Shown here: piece by piece, positions 13,701-25,700 of the stretch
Numbering within the stretch: position 1 is the first letter of the stretch
Layout of the letters: every line of letters starts with the position of its first letter
Assembly: GCA_030141605.1 (NCBI GenBank)
Contig: JAQGDQ010000883.1
Coordinates: forward strand, 20,621 to 84,620
Direction: 5' to 3'
Length of the DNA stretch: 64,000 bases
Source: Tubiluchus corallicola
Lineage: Eukaryota > Priapulida > Priapulimorpha > Priapulimorphida > Tubiluchidae
Position numbers and translations under genes: made by a program
The notes under the pieces: model-generated
What the model saw: the letters and a program-made list of their open reading frames with translations, nothing else
What the model was told of the DNA's origin: nothing
Databases searched by the model: none

Positions 13701-16700
13701 AGTTTTTCTTCCAGTTTTGACTTACAATACTCCTGTGGCTTCCCTGAATTGTGTAAGCATCGAAGCAATAATGTTAAATTCAACTCTTGTTTGTTTCCAG
13801 TGGAGATTATTGCAAAGCAAAGTTTCACTTGGTCGATCTAGCCGGTTCCGAACGCGTCAAGAAAACTCGAGCCGAGGGGGAGCGATTTAAAGAAGGTTTT
13901 TACAAAATTCATTTTACGGTTTTGCTTTGTATTCCGTCAGGTTTATTTAGTGGTAAAAGTGTGTGTGTGTGTGTGTGTGTATGTTGCACGTGTCCATGAA
14001 TCTTATATGTTCCACGTGTCCATGAATCTTATATGTTTCCACGAGTCCATGAATCTTATATGTTCCACGTATCCATGAATCTTATATGTTCCATGTGTCC
14101 ATGAATCTTATATGTTGCACGTGTCCATGAATCTTATTATATGTTCCACGTGTCCATGAATCTTATATGTTTCCACGAGTCCATGAATCTTATATGTTCC
14201 ACGTGTCCATGAATCTTATATGTTCCATGTGTCCATGAATCTTATATGTTGCACGTGTCCATGAATCTTATATGTTCCACGTGTCCATGAATCTTATATG
14301 TTTCCACGAGTCCATGAATCTTATATGTTCCACGTGTCCATGAATCTTATATGTTCCATGTGTCCATGAATCTTATATGTTGCACGTGTCCATGAATCTT
14401 ATATGTTCCAAGTGTCCATGAATCTTATATGTTTCCACGAGTCCATGAATCTTATATGTTCCACGTGTCCATGAATCTTATATGTTCCATGTGTCCATGA
14501 ATCTTATATGTTTCCACGAGTCCATGAATCTTATATGTTCCACGTGTCCATGAATCTTATATGTTTCCACGAGTCCATGAATCTTATATGTTCCACGTGT
14601 CCATGAATCTTATATGTTCCATGTGTCCATGAATCTTATATGTTCCACGTGTCCATGAATCTTATATGTTTTGATGAATCTCATGGCCCTCTTTGCGTCG
14701 TTTTTGTTTGCTGCTCTTGAAAATTGGAAATAGTCATTTTTTAAAGCCGTGTCACTGTTGAGATTTCAGCGCCATAGCGAGCAAAAAATGATCACAGCAG
14801 TCGCATTAGCATATCATTGTATTATTAGATGGAAAAATTCAAAAGAAAGTATGGGTTTTGGGTGAAAAACATTTCGCAGAAGAAAGGCATGTGAATATGT
14901 ATCTCCACTAGAGGTGATCATTTTCTACCACAAAGCAAATTCGAATCCGAATTTGCGAGTTTCTTTGCGAGAAATCCGAGTCGAACCAAATGTCAGTATT
15001 TCGAATTCGAATCGATCTCGAATTGAGTTTAAAAGATTTTCGAACGAGTTTCCGAACCAGTAGTAAAAAAGTGGTCTTACAAAGATCATGCACATTACTT
15101 GATTTTGTTCTGCAGTAAAACCGCTATTAGTTTGTTCAAAATTTTGCACAGAAACTGCAGCTAAATTATGCTAATTGCTGCTGCTGTTTCAAACATTTTA
15201 ATGATAAAGAACGCATGTGGCTGAAGTGCTGAATAATTTGAATCTTAATTAAATAATGTTATATTTAATTTTGAAACGTTCTGTATGATCTTGAAAAGCA
15301 AGCTGTACAAAATGCATGTGCCTAACAGTAAACTTTCAAGAAATCTCTTTTTGCTCGTTATAACAGCACTTTGTAAGCTAAATTAAAATTAGTGCTCTAC
15401 ATTTGCAAATCGAGATTCTGCAAAAAATTGATTTTATTTTCCTTGCTGCACATTTTATTTAAATAATTTAAATTATTTGAATCTTAATTAAATAATGTTA
15501 TATTTAATTTTGAAACGTTCTGTATGATCTTGAAAAGTAAGCTGTACAAAATGCATGTGCCGAAAAGTAAACTTTCAAGAAATCTCTTTTTGCTCGTTAT
15601 AACAGCACTTTGTAAGCTAAATTAAAATTAATGCTCTACATTTGCAAATCGAGATTCTGCAAAAAATTGATTTTATTTTCCTTGCTGCACATTTGATTAA
15701 TTATGAACGTGATTTGTAGGTGTGAATATCAATCGTGGTTTGCTCTCACTGGGTAATGTGATCAGTGCTTTAGGCGATGAAAACCAACGGAAGCTGCACG
15801 TTCCGTACAGAGATTCCAAGCTGACGAGACTTTTACAAGGTACATTTATTGCTGCTTTATAAGTATTTTACTACGGCCATATCACGTTGAACACACTGGT
15901 TCTCGTCTGATCACCGAAGTTAAGCAACATATAAAGCCTGGTTAGTACTTGGATGGGTGACCGCCTAGGAATGCCAGGTGCTGTAGGGTTGCGGGATGCC
16001 CTCACTGTATCTCGACACTAGGCGGAGGAGCTGCACAAGCAGCCAACGGCTAGAGGGCGGAGGAGGTCAAGTGACCCAACGGCCATGTGTAGAGGAGTAA
16101 ACCTTCCAAATCAGGAGTGGAGCCCCGAAGGCGGACCAGTGCAGCATGCTCACTGACTCCGGCAGCTCCTGCAGCCAACCTGGTGCCAAACGTATCGCTC
16201 CACTTTCCTTTGGCCTACACCAGCGAGGAAGAGAGAGGGTTCATGTTGTCTGGGCAACTCAGGGTCTCCATACACCTCGCCCAGGCGTGCGCCCTGGAGA
16301 CGTTCAAGGATCGGACTGCTCAGCCACAGTCGACGCTGCAGCTCCATCAGTGTGTTCAATAACTGACTCTCTTGGCATACACTCCACTGCCTTCCGAGAC
16401 AGAAGGATGCCAACAATGAGTATTTTGCTTAAACATTGTGCCTAAGGAAGAAAGTTTGCTGCCAACAGTTAATAATACCTAAGCCCGACAGTGAATTTCT
16501 GGTATGACATTTATTAAAGAAATGAGAGATTCAAAAATTATAAACTGTATCTAGATTTGAGCTTTTGAAGCCTTGGCACTCGCTTGCTTGGCAAAAACAT
16601 ACTGTACTGTATGACCTCGCCGGGAAGACTCTGACTTGTCGCTGAGACTTTCATCAGCATTCACAGTATTAAAACTATCTTCAGCATTTACACTGTTTAA

Positions 16701-19700
16701 ACTTTCTTCATGATTTATAGCATTTAAATTATCTTTAGCATTTATGTAATATCTTCTGACTGTGTAGTCTAACAGTTATGGTTATTTGTAGTCGAAAGGC
16801 GACTGGTTCAAATCCAGACTCGCCCTTGGTTTTTTCACGTTTTCTTTTTCCACATTCACTTTAGCATGAAAAATTCAGTAATTTCATGTTTCTCTTGTTA
16901 ATTCTTAGACTAATAACTATAAATAATTAACACGATTGTCTTGTTAATTTCAGACTCGCTCGGAGGTAACAGTCACACTGTTATGATAGCCTGCATCAGC
17001 CCCGCTGACTCTAATCTGGAGGAGACGTTGAATACGCTGCGCTACGCCGACCGCGCCCGCAAAATCAAGAACAAACCCGTAGTGAACCGTGATCCACAGG
17101 CTGCTGAGTTGAACAGACTGAGACAGCTGGTGAGAAACTGTAGCAGGGAGGAGAATTTTCTGCGGATACTCGGAATTCCGAGTTTTTGGAAGACCAGTGG
17201 TGCCATTTTTGTTGAGAACATTTTTACGGACCCAGTACATTATTTCACAAGCTGGCCGCTAGTTGGCAGGCCGTCACTTTGTTTACATCACGTACATCAG
17301 TGTAACCACGTGTAGATCTCTATGTATAAAAATATAGAATCAATTGTGTGGAGTTATTTGAGTCAATTGCAGACAATTTTTATATACTTCTGCATAGGAG
17401 CGGCCGGTGCTTAGGCGTTTTTGAGACAATTATGTATCATGTATCCTTGATAGTTGGGTATTTTAAATTATGCATGAAACAAGGTAATTGATATTTTAAG
17501 TCCACTTAGAGGCTCTCTATGGTCACAAAATTGCAATTTCAACCCAATTGGAGATCTACGTGGCCCCAAAACCCCCGGCCTGTTTCAGAGTTTTTTGCAA
17601 TTAGTCATTCTCATCCCTGGTTTGAGTGAGTCTATTTTTTACCGACTCTAACACCGATTCCTCTAACAGTAAGTGTACTCCTGAGTCTGAAGTCCGACTC
17701 CAAAACCCTTTTCCTTAAAACAAACTGTGTAGTATTGTGGTGATGGATGATCATTACTAGCTACGTTTCATTATAGCTTGTAGTTTTACGTGCTTATATT
17801 CTACTGTTACATAATTTTGGTAATAACACCTTCCCTTGTATTACAGGTGCAACAGTTGCAGATACAATTAATACAAAATGGGGGTGTCATCGGTAATTCC
17901 TCGTCAGCCGGGTAAGTACATTTTTAAACATTGTACAACCAGTTAATGGGGAGTAAAAGGATAAAGTATGTCTCAAAGTACTTTCCGCACAAAGTTTACC
18001 TGTTTGAATGACTTGTGTAATAAGCCTTTTCACAGTTTCGTTGTGCACACGCGCAGTTGCAGTAGGTCAAAGCTTAAGTGTACCACAGCGGTGCGTCTTA
18101 ACTACAATCGTCACGTGATGTGTGTTTGAAGCAAAGCCCTCTGCCGCATCAGTTCAGTAACCTCAGTTGTTTTACGTGGACTTTGCTTAATTATGCATTA
18201 GTCTGTGTGTAGAGTGATTTACTAGCAGGATCTTGCTTAGGAACAAGGAAAAATGAACTAGGTAAGATTCTAGCTAGCTGTTAAAACTGTTTCTATTATA
18301 GCAGCATGGGCTGCGAGACGTTGTCAAGTGTACACAAATGCGTTGTCTGGTACACTTAACCTTTGACCTTTTCACGATCACCATTAATCGCCGGAATCGT
18401 GAAAAGGCTTATTGGTAAAGAAAAATTTCTTAGTAATTTAAAATATTTGCGCATCGTCGCCATCCCAGTGTGCACTGCTGATTCACCAAAAATCACATTA
18501 TTGATCTTGTTGGCAAGATAAAAGTAATTTAAACTTTTACTTAGTTTGTGAAATGTGAACCACAAATGCCTTCATTATTTGTTCAAATTTCACACAACGT
18601 TAACTAAACTAAAATGACTTGGTGTTAAAACGGTTGCGCTTAACATTCATCGCGGGAGTTTAAATTTACAAATTTTTTACAGCGTTACAGCTAACGCAAG
18701 CTCTGTATGCAATAAGACAACATGTAGGTCGTATAAAATTTCAAAAAAAAAATTAAAATTTTAAGATGTGAACAGTGCTGTCTTGGGTTTTAAAATTTTA
18801 TTAGACTTACATAATTTTTGCATAGCTTTGGTTAATAACGCAGTCAATTTGTAGTCTGTTTTCAAATCAAATATTAACCTTTTGCTTTGTTGTTGTAATA
18901 GGCTTATGAGATATTTATTTTTTCTTCATTTTTGTTGCGTGTTGTTTCTCTCGGAAGGCTCGTAGAGAAAACCAGAAAACACTTCGTCAAATTAAACTAG
19001 TTTATTAAGCGAGAATTCTACAACAAAAAAGTATGAAGGAACGCGAAATGATATTATTAGTGTAATATAGCGAATATTACACTAAACGTGAAAATCTGGA
19101 AAACGTTTGAGTGTATCTGAAAATGTAAGTATACGAGAGAATGTGTGAATGGCGTCCGTGTGAATCTGTGTGCTCCCGTCTCAGCGGCCTGCTTCGCCTT
19201 ATATAGCGTGCCCAAGAAGCTTCCAGAAGTTTTGTTCCAGAAAATTCGACACGGTAAGACGATCATTCCAACGGAACATTCTACAATGTTCCAGGTAATT
19301 CTAATAGATGCCAGCGATCTCCACAACAATTTTGTTCTCCTTCGTTCAGCCTATTTCAGCCTGGCCTATCGAAGTAGCAGTTTTAACAGCTAGCTAGAAT
19401 CTTACCTAGTTCATTTTTTCTTGTCCCCAAGCAAGATCCTGTTAGTAAATCACTCTACGCACAGACTAATGCATAATTAAGCAAAGTCCGGGTAAAACAA
19501 CTGAATTACTGAACTGAGTGGCAGATGGCTTTGTTTTACCCACATGTCACGTGACAGTTGTAGTTAAGACGCATTGCTGTGGTACGCTTAACTTTTGAAC
19601 TACTGCAACTGCGCGTGCGCACAACAAAACTATGAAAAGGTTTATTATATTTGAAATGTTTTGGTCCAGAAACAAATTTTTAAATTTTAGTTTTATTAAA

Positions 19701-22700
19701 TTAAGGAACCAGGAAAGTGAACAAATGATTAAGTTCGCATTTTCTGCAAAACATCTGCGGTTTCAATATACTTGCCCTTAACTCTTGAAGCTTATTCTGA
19801 GTTTTTGCGCTAAGCGTGTTTTGTCCTGTTGGATGCTAATTTCATTGTTTTTACAGAGAGCAAAATGTGCAGAGCTTACTTGAGAGAAACAAGCAGCTTG
19901 AGGTAAGAATTTAAAGTAAATGCCCCGTCATTTTTTATAAATACGAAACCCACAACTTAATCGGAAAAGAAATGACGTAATCGAATTCCAACATTTTTAT
20001 GCGCCGTAATTACGGGAATTAATTAATTAAACTCGTTAAATCGCAGCAACATTGTCGGCGTTACATTGCCAGTGCCGTTACATTTCGGAAAAATCACAAA
20101 AATCGCGCAATCGACGTGGTCGTCATTCTAGTGAAATAAAACAATATGGCACTATCTTTGCACCGTAACTTGGCACTCTGACAATACGGTTTTGTTGTAC
20201 TAATATATATGAACATAATTGATTTTCATATTCAGTTACCATTTTTTACACAGCTAAAAATGTTTTTAGTTGCGCAAAAACATAATTTTTACATAAAATT
20301 TCCAATTAGTAAACTGATAGCGAAAGTGTGTGATATTTTAGCCACTTATAATGATAATGGTAATGCTGATGACAATGACAATGATGGTGACAACGTCATC
20401 GATAAAGATAATGATTATTATAATGTAACATTATATATGATGCGAAGATTTTTCTAGTTTTTGTAAAGAAAAATAAACTCATTTAAAACCTATTCTTTAC
20501 CTTATAGATTTTACTTTTTTACCAACATTGTAATTAAAACAACAGCAGAGGTAACGTACCCGTTACAGTCAAAATGTTATCTGTGAAAAATTTCAAAATT
20601 TCAATTTTTATACCTAGAAGTATATATAATTGATTATCAAATTGATTTCGTATCCTATTAATCGATTATAACAGTCACCCGTCCAAGTACTAACCAGGCT
20701 CTACGTTGCTTAACTTCGGTGATCAGACGAGAACCGGTGTTTTCAATGTATATGCTACCGTTACTGATCTGTTATTTAATAATCATAATCATAATCTTTT
20801 TATTTATCTTGTAACACACGCACAGTTATAATACAATTAATTTGGAAACAAAAGTGTGAAGAAAGGGCAGTGAAAGACCAATTGGTCATCTAGTCAGCTG
20901 CCCTTTGGTTAGAGATGAAAATTTTTTATAAGCGCTATGCTACAGTGTATTAGTGTTAGTACTGCTTGTAATAAAAATTTAATTGTTACGAATGACATTA
21001 AATTGATATGCTTATAACGTGTTAGTACAATTCATACACAGTAATAATAAGTGCATAATAAAAAAAATCAAACTGAAAATAACTGAAATAAAACTGAACT
21101 GAAATAAGAACTGAAACAAGAACGGAAATAAAAATTTAAAATTTTCAGGAAGAAAACGAGAAGCTTTCCAGCGAGTTGAGACAAGCCGTCGACCAGACGA
21201 CTAACCTCTGTGAGAAAGTTATTCTGGCAGAAATGTCTCGTGACAAAATGAAACAGAAACTGGAGCAGCTGAAGCAACAAACGGGGTAATGTAGCATCTA
21301 GTGTGTCGGCTAGAAATGTCTTCCAGGAATGAGAATTTTCTAGCGGATACGCGGAATTCCGAGTTTTTGGAAGACCAGTAGTGCCATTTTTGTAAATCGC
21401 GTAAATTCGTTGACATACAGAGTTTCATTCAGAGTTGCTGTTAGCATAAACCAGGGGTGAGCAAATTATCTGTCTAGCCGGGCCACATTAAATTTTCCCG
21501 CAATTCCTGCGGGCCACAGGCAGTTTGATCAAGGTGCCAAGTACGGAAAGGCCTAATAATGATTTTTTTTGCATCCGACCTGCGTACATCATTACTACTA
21601 CACTCAAGAAACTATTTTAGAAGTTATTAAAATTTATATTACAAACCATATATTACTACTTTCAGGACAGATAGTGGTAATTTCATTACAATATATATTA
21701 GTAATGTGTATCACACAGTCTGTGTAGTACAGTGACATTAAGCTACATCCATCTTGTAAGGATTAATGGCATCCGATCTAGTAGAAAAAACTACCCGCAC
21801 TATCTTTGGGATCGTGGCACGGACTTCAGCTGGATACACTCAATTAATCGCCCGGGCCGCACTTTCATTAGGTTGACAAATCTCTTCGCGAGCCGGGCAA
21901 ATTCTCTCGGCTGGCTGCAATTTGCACACCCCTAGCATAAGCCATTTGTGCAAACCTACCGCGTGTAGGTGATGTACAATTTCACAATAACCTTTTCTAA
22001 CTTTATGTAAGTAAAGGGTTTTCTTGTGTTTTAAAGTCTAATGTCGCTTCTATCTGTTCTTGCAAAAGAAAAGTGAAACTTGAGTCTGTTGAACACTTTT
22101 TGTTGCGCTGCCCATTGCATCAACTAGCTAGGGTTGTTATGTTTGATAAATTAAATGAAATACTTCTGCCCGAAAACCTTAATATAGCTGCCTTAGGAAA
22201 TAATGATCTGTTGAAGTTGTTATTATTTGGAAAAGATGAATTTAACTATGTTGCTAACTGTAAAATATTCCAATGTATACATGACTTTATATTAAGTACT
22301 AAACGCTTGTAGTAGTTTCTATCTGATATGAAATGCATCAGTCTTAAATAATCGTACATTAATATTTCCTAACCATCATTTTCTACTAATGTCTAATGTA
22401 ATCTTGTAGTAAAACTTGTCAGCTTGTGTAGTTATAGTCTATTCTTACTGTAAATGTTACTAATATCTAATGTAATCTTGTAGTAAAACTTGTCAGCTTG
22501 TGTAGTTATAGTCTATTCTTACTGTAAATGTTACTAATGTCTAATGTAATCTTGTAGTAAAACTTGTCAGCTTGTGTAGTTATAGTCTATTCTTACTGTA
22601 AATGTTCTTGTAAATGGTTTATAAAGTCTGTTGTGGTGAGGATATTAAATCATGTTGTTCAAACTGTCTGATCCAATCCCAAATAAATTATGTTTAAACT

Positions 22701-25700
22701 AAACTTGAGGCAGTGACTGTGACACACGTTCAACTGTTGTTGAATCTGAATGTAATAAAAGTGTTGGCAATATGCTTGCATGGCACAGCTAGTTCAGCAG
22801 TTGCGTGGCGAGTTCGCAATTGTTGTAGAATAATAGTCGAACACGTGTATCCGTTATTTTTTATTCGTTTGTACGTAACCGCAGTCAAGCACAGATTAGT
22901 TATTAACTAATTCGATTTCGTAAGATGTACATAAACCCATCTATGGTGAAAAAATTTTATTTTCTCCTTTTTGCCCATTAGAGAAAAAGGATTGACATTT
23001 ATGGTCGTAACTTGGCATTATGTTGAGCCTGTTATTGGGCCTTAATCTGTTTACTGTGTGCTGTTATTTGCAACATTTCACGTGTCTTGTGAAGCGTAAT
23101 GCTTTTATTCTCTTACAGCTAAAAGCAGTAATGTTATTTATTGATGAAGAGAAAAATGAGCGACTCACAAAACTTTGAGTGGGTTTAATGTAAACAGTTG
23201 TGATGTCACCTAGCCATCATTATCATTCTAATATTGTTGTCATCGTGTCATTGTCAACGCCGTCGCCATCACAATTGTCGCCGCAATCGTCATCGTTTTC
23301 GTCTGTATATGCGTGTGCTGCTGCTGCTTGATTGTAATTACAAGAGCTGTTTCGTATTGCTTTTTTGTTTCTAAAGGCGCTTTCATACTCCGACGCCAAA
23401 TTCACAAGTATCAACTGCTTTGCGAGTTGCTATAGGCAAGTTATTACAAGCTCTCCGACAGCTAGTTGATTTCCTGTAAGTTACTCTCTAGTGTGAACGC
23501 CGCCTCAAGTTACTCATCACACTTCACACAGTGAATAGAGAAATGAGTGTCGGCTCGTGCGTACTGTCAAAAACTACCTACCAACAAATTTTGCTCTCCA
23601 GTCTGAACACGCTTGCGAGTTACTTGATCAGGGATGAGAATTTTCCGCGGAGACGTGGAATTCCGAGTTTTTGGAAGACCAGTGGTGCCATTTTTGTAAA
23701 TCGTGTAAATTCATCGAGAAAATTTGTCCGCTAGTTGGCGGGCCGTAACTTTGTTTATATCACGTACATCAGTGTAACCACGTGTAGATCTCTATGTATC
23801 AGAATATAGAATCAATTGTGCAGAATTATTTGAGTCAATTGCAGACAGTTTTTATTTACTTTTGCATAGGAGCGGCCAGTACTTGGGCATTTTTGAGACA
23901 ATTAGGTATCATGTATTTTAAGTCCACATAGAGGCTCTCTATGGTCACAAAATGCAATTTGTTGCTGACTGCAACAGGGTTTTGCCCCTTGAACCCCCGT
24001 GGAGGCCTACACGGCCCCCAAACCCCCAAGCTGTTTCAGAGTTTTTTGCAATTTGTCATTCTCATCCACACTTGATGAGAAAACTCGCTAGTCTGAATGT
24101 GTCGTAAGATGTTCATTTAACCCTTTTAGTCCCAAATTATTTTTTTAATAAGAAAAAAATTTTTGGCTTGGTACCTTTGTTCAGTATGTCCATCTTCTTT
24201 ACACATAATAATTTTTTTCTACCTGTGCCCGCGTGCTAAATATAGCCTGTACCCTACGCGATACATTGGGATTCAATAGAAGCATAAAATGTGCTTCATT
24301 TTGCAACTGCTGATAATTTTTTGAAGTATTTAAGACATTTAGTATGCATGCTATGCTGATCTGTACAAAGTCATCTCTAAAGTACTGTACCTTGCGCAGT
24401 TTTTTATGCTATGTAAATTTTCTAGTTTGCCATTTTATCACCATTTTTAGTCTGTTGTTATTGGCTTAAATCAAAAGAACTATTAACAGATCAAATAACT
24501 GTCAGTTTTAAAATTTTGTTAATTTTAAAGGCAGAAAATATTCTCGTATCCCACGGGATACAACGGGTATGAAAGGGTTAACATTGGTATTGATCAAAAG
24601 TCATAATATTTATGATTTCTTTGATGTTTATGATGTTTTTAGAATAGCAGTAGATGTTATGAATGAAACCGGTGACGGTGAAGCCGTACGAAAGCAGCTG
24701 TCGATCGTAAAGGACCTTCAGGAGAGCATTTTGACTGACATTAAAGAAGAGGGGCACAGATTGGAGGAGCAGCGCCAGCAAGTGCCCAGCCTGCCTCCCG
24801 CTTCGGAGGCACTCTCCAGTCCGAGCAAAACCGGTCCGGCAACGGAGCAGGATCGGGAGTATACCATGCGACAGGCAAAGCTGAGTCGGGACCTGCAGGA
24901 GCTGAACGCCGCTCTTTCCCGGAAAGAGGAACTAGTTTTGAAAGCGGTGGAGACTGACGAGCGGATTGGAATGATGAGGGCTCAGTACGAGGTGAGACTT
25001 AACATTATTAATGTACGCGGCAAATTTTACTGACGAAATAAAATTAAACTAGAAATTTCTCAGCCATATTGGTGCAAATATAGCAAAAACTTTTGCGCGT
25101 AGCACAGAGGTCTAGTCTGTTGAAATTGTCATTGCTGTCCTTAACTATTCAGAGAATTTTCTGGATAAAACATGCTTGCAAGACGAGTGGAATTTCTTGC
25201 ACGTTTGGTGTCTTAGTTCACTAAATACAATAGGTGCCGTTTATTAGACTTTCGGTTAATAGAATCGGTCGCCCAATTGACTCAAAAACACCTGCTACGG
25301 GCCGCTTCTATTCAAATTTATATTGAAACGTACCGATAATAGACTCGAATAACTCTGCATAAAGTACTCAATATTTTTGCTTTACATCAGGGGTGTAATC
25401 CACTTGCGGCCCGCCGAGAGAATTTGTGCGGCCCGGGCGATTAATTGAGTGTATCCAGCTAAAGTCCGTGCCACGATTCCAAAGATAGTGCGGGTAGTTT
25501 TTTCTACTAGATCGGATGCCATTAACCTTTACAAGACGGTTGTAGCTTAATGTCACTGTACTACGCAGACTGTGTGATACACATTACTAATATGCATTGT
25601 AATGAAATTACCACTATCTGTCATGAAAGTAGAAATATATGGTTTGTAATATAAATTTTAATAATTTCTAAAATAGTTTCTTGAGTGCAGTAGTAATGAT

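Larger units (their letters stand above)
18018..19647. mobile_element. Long-TIR element F (about 1.6 kb) with heat-shock-like interior
   Basis: Left arm 18018-18290 and right arm 19380-19647 are inverted copies, starting TAATAAGCCTTTTCA and ending in its inverse GAAAAGGTTTATTA. Each includes GTGTACCACAGC or its counterpart, GCTAGCTAGAATC, and AATTATGCATTAGTCTGTG or its inverse. A family G fragment (18410-18745) lies inside. A third, orphan arm is at 30590-30866. No transposase seen. It occupies the intron between exons h and i. Confidence 0.82.

Noticed and set aside
15870-15989. A functional 5S rRNA gene
   Set aside because: The intermediate promoter element is altered, no T-run terminator follows, and it is single and embedded in an intron.
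16117-16445. Two plus frames and one minus frame (81-99 residues) in GC-rich sequence
   Set aside because: Mutually overlapping, no recognised domain; better explained by the GC-rich retroposon body.
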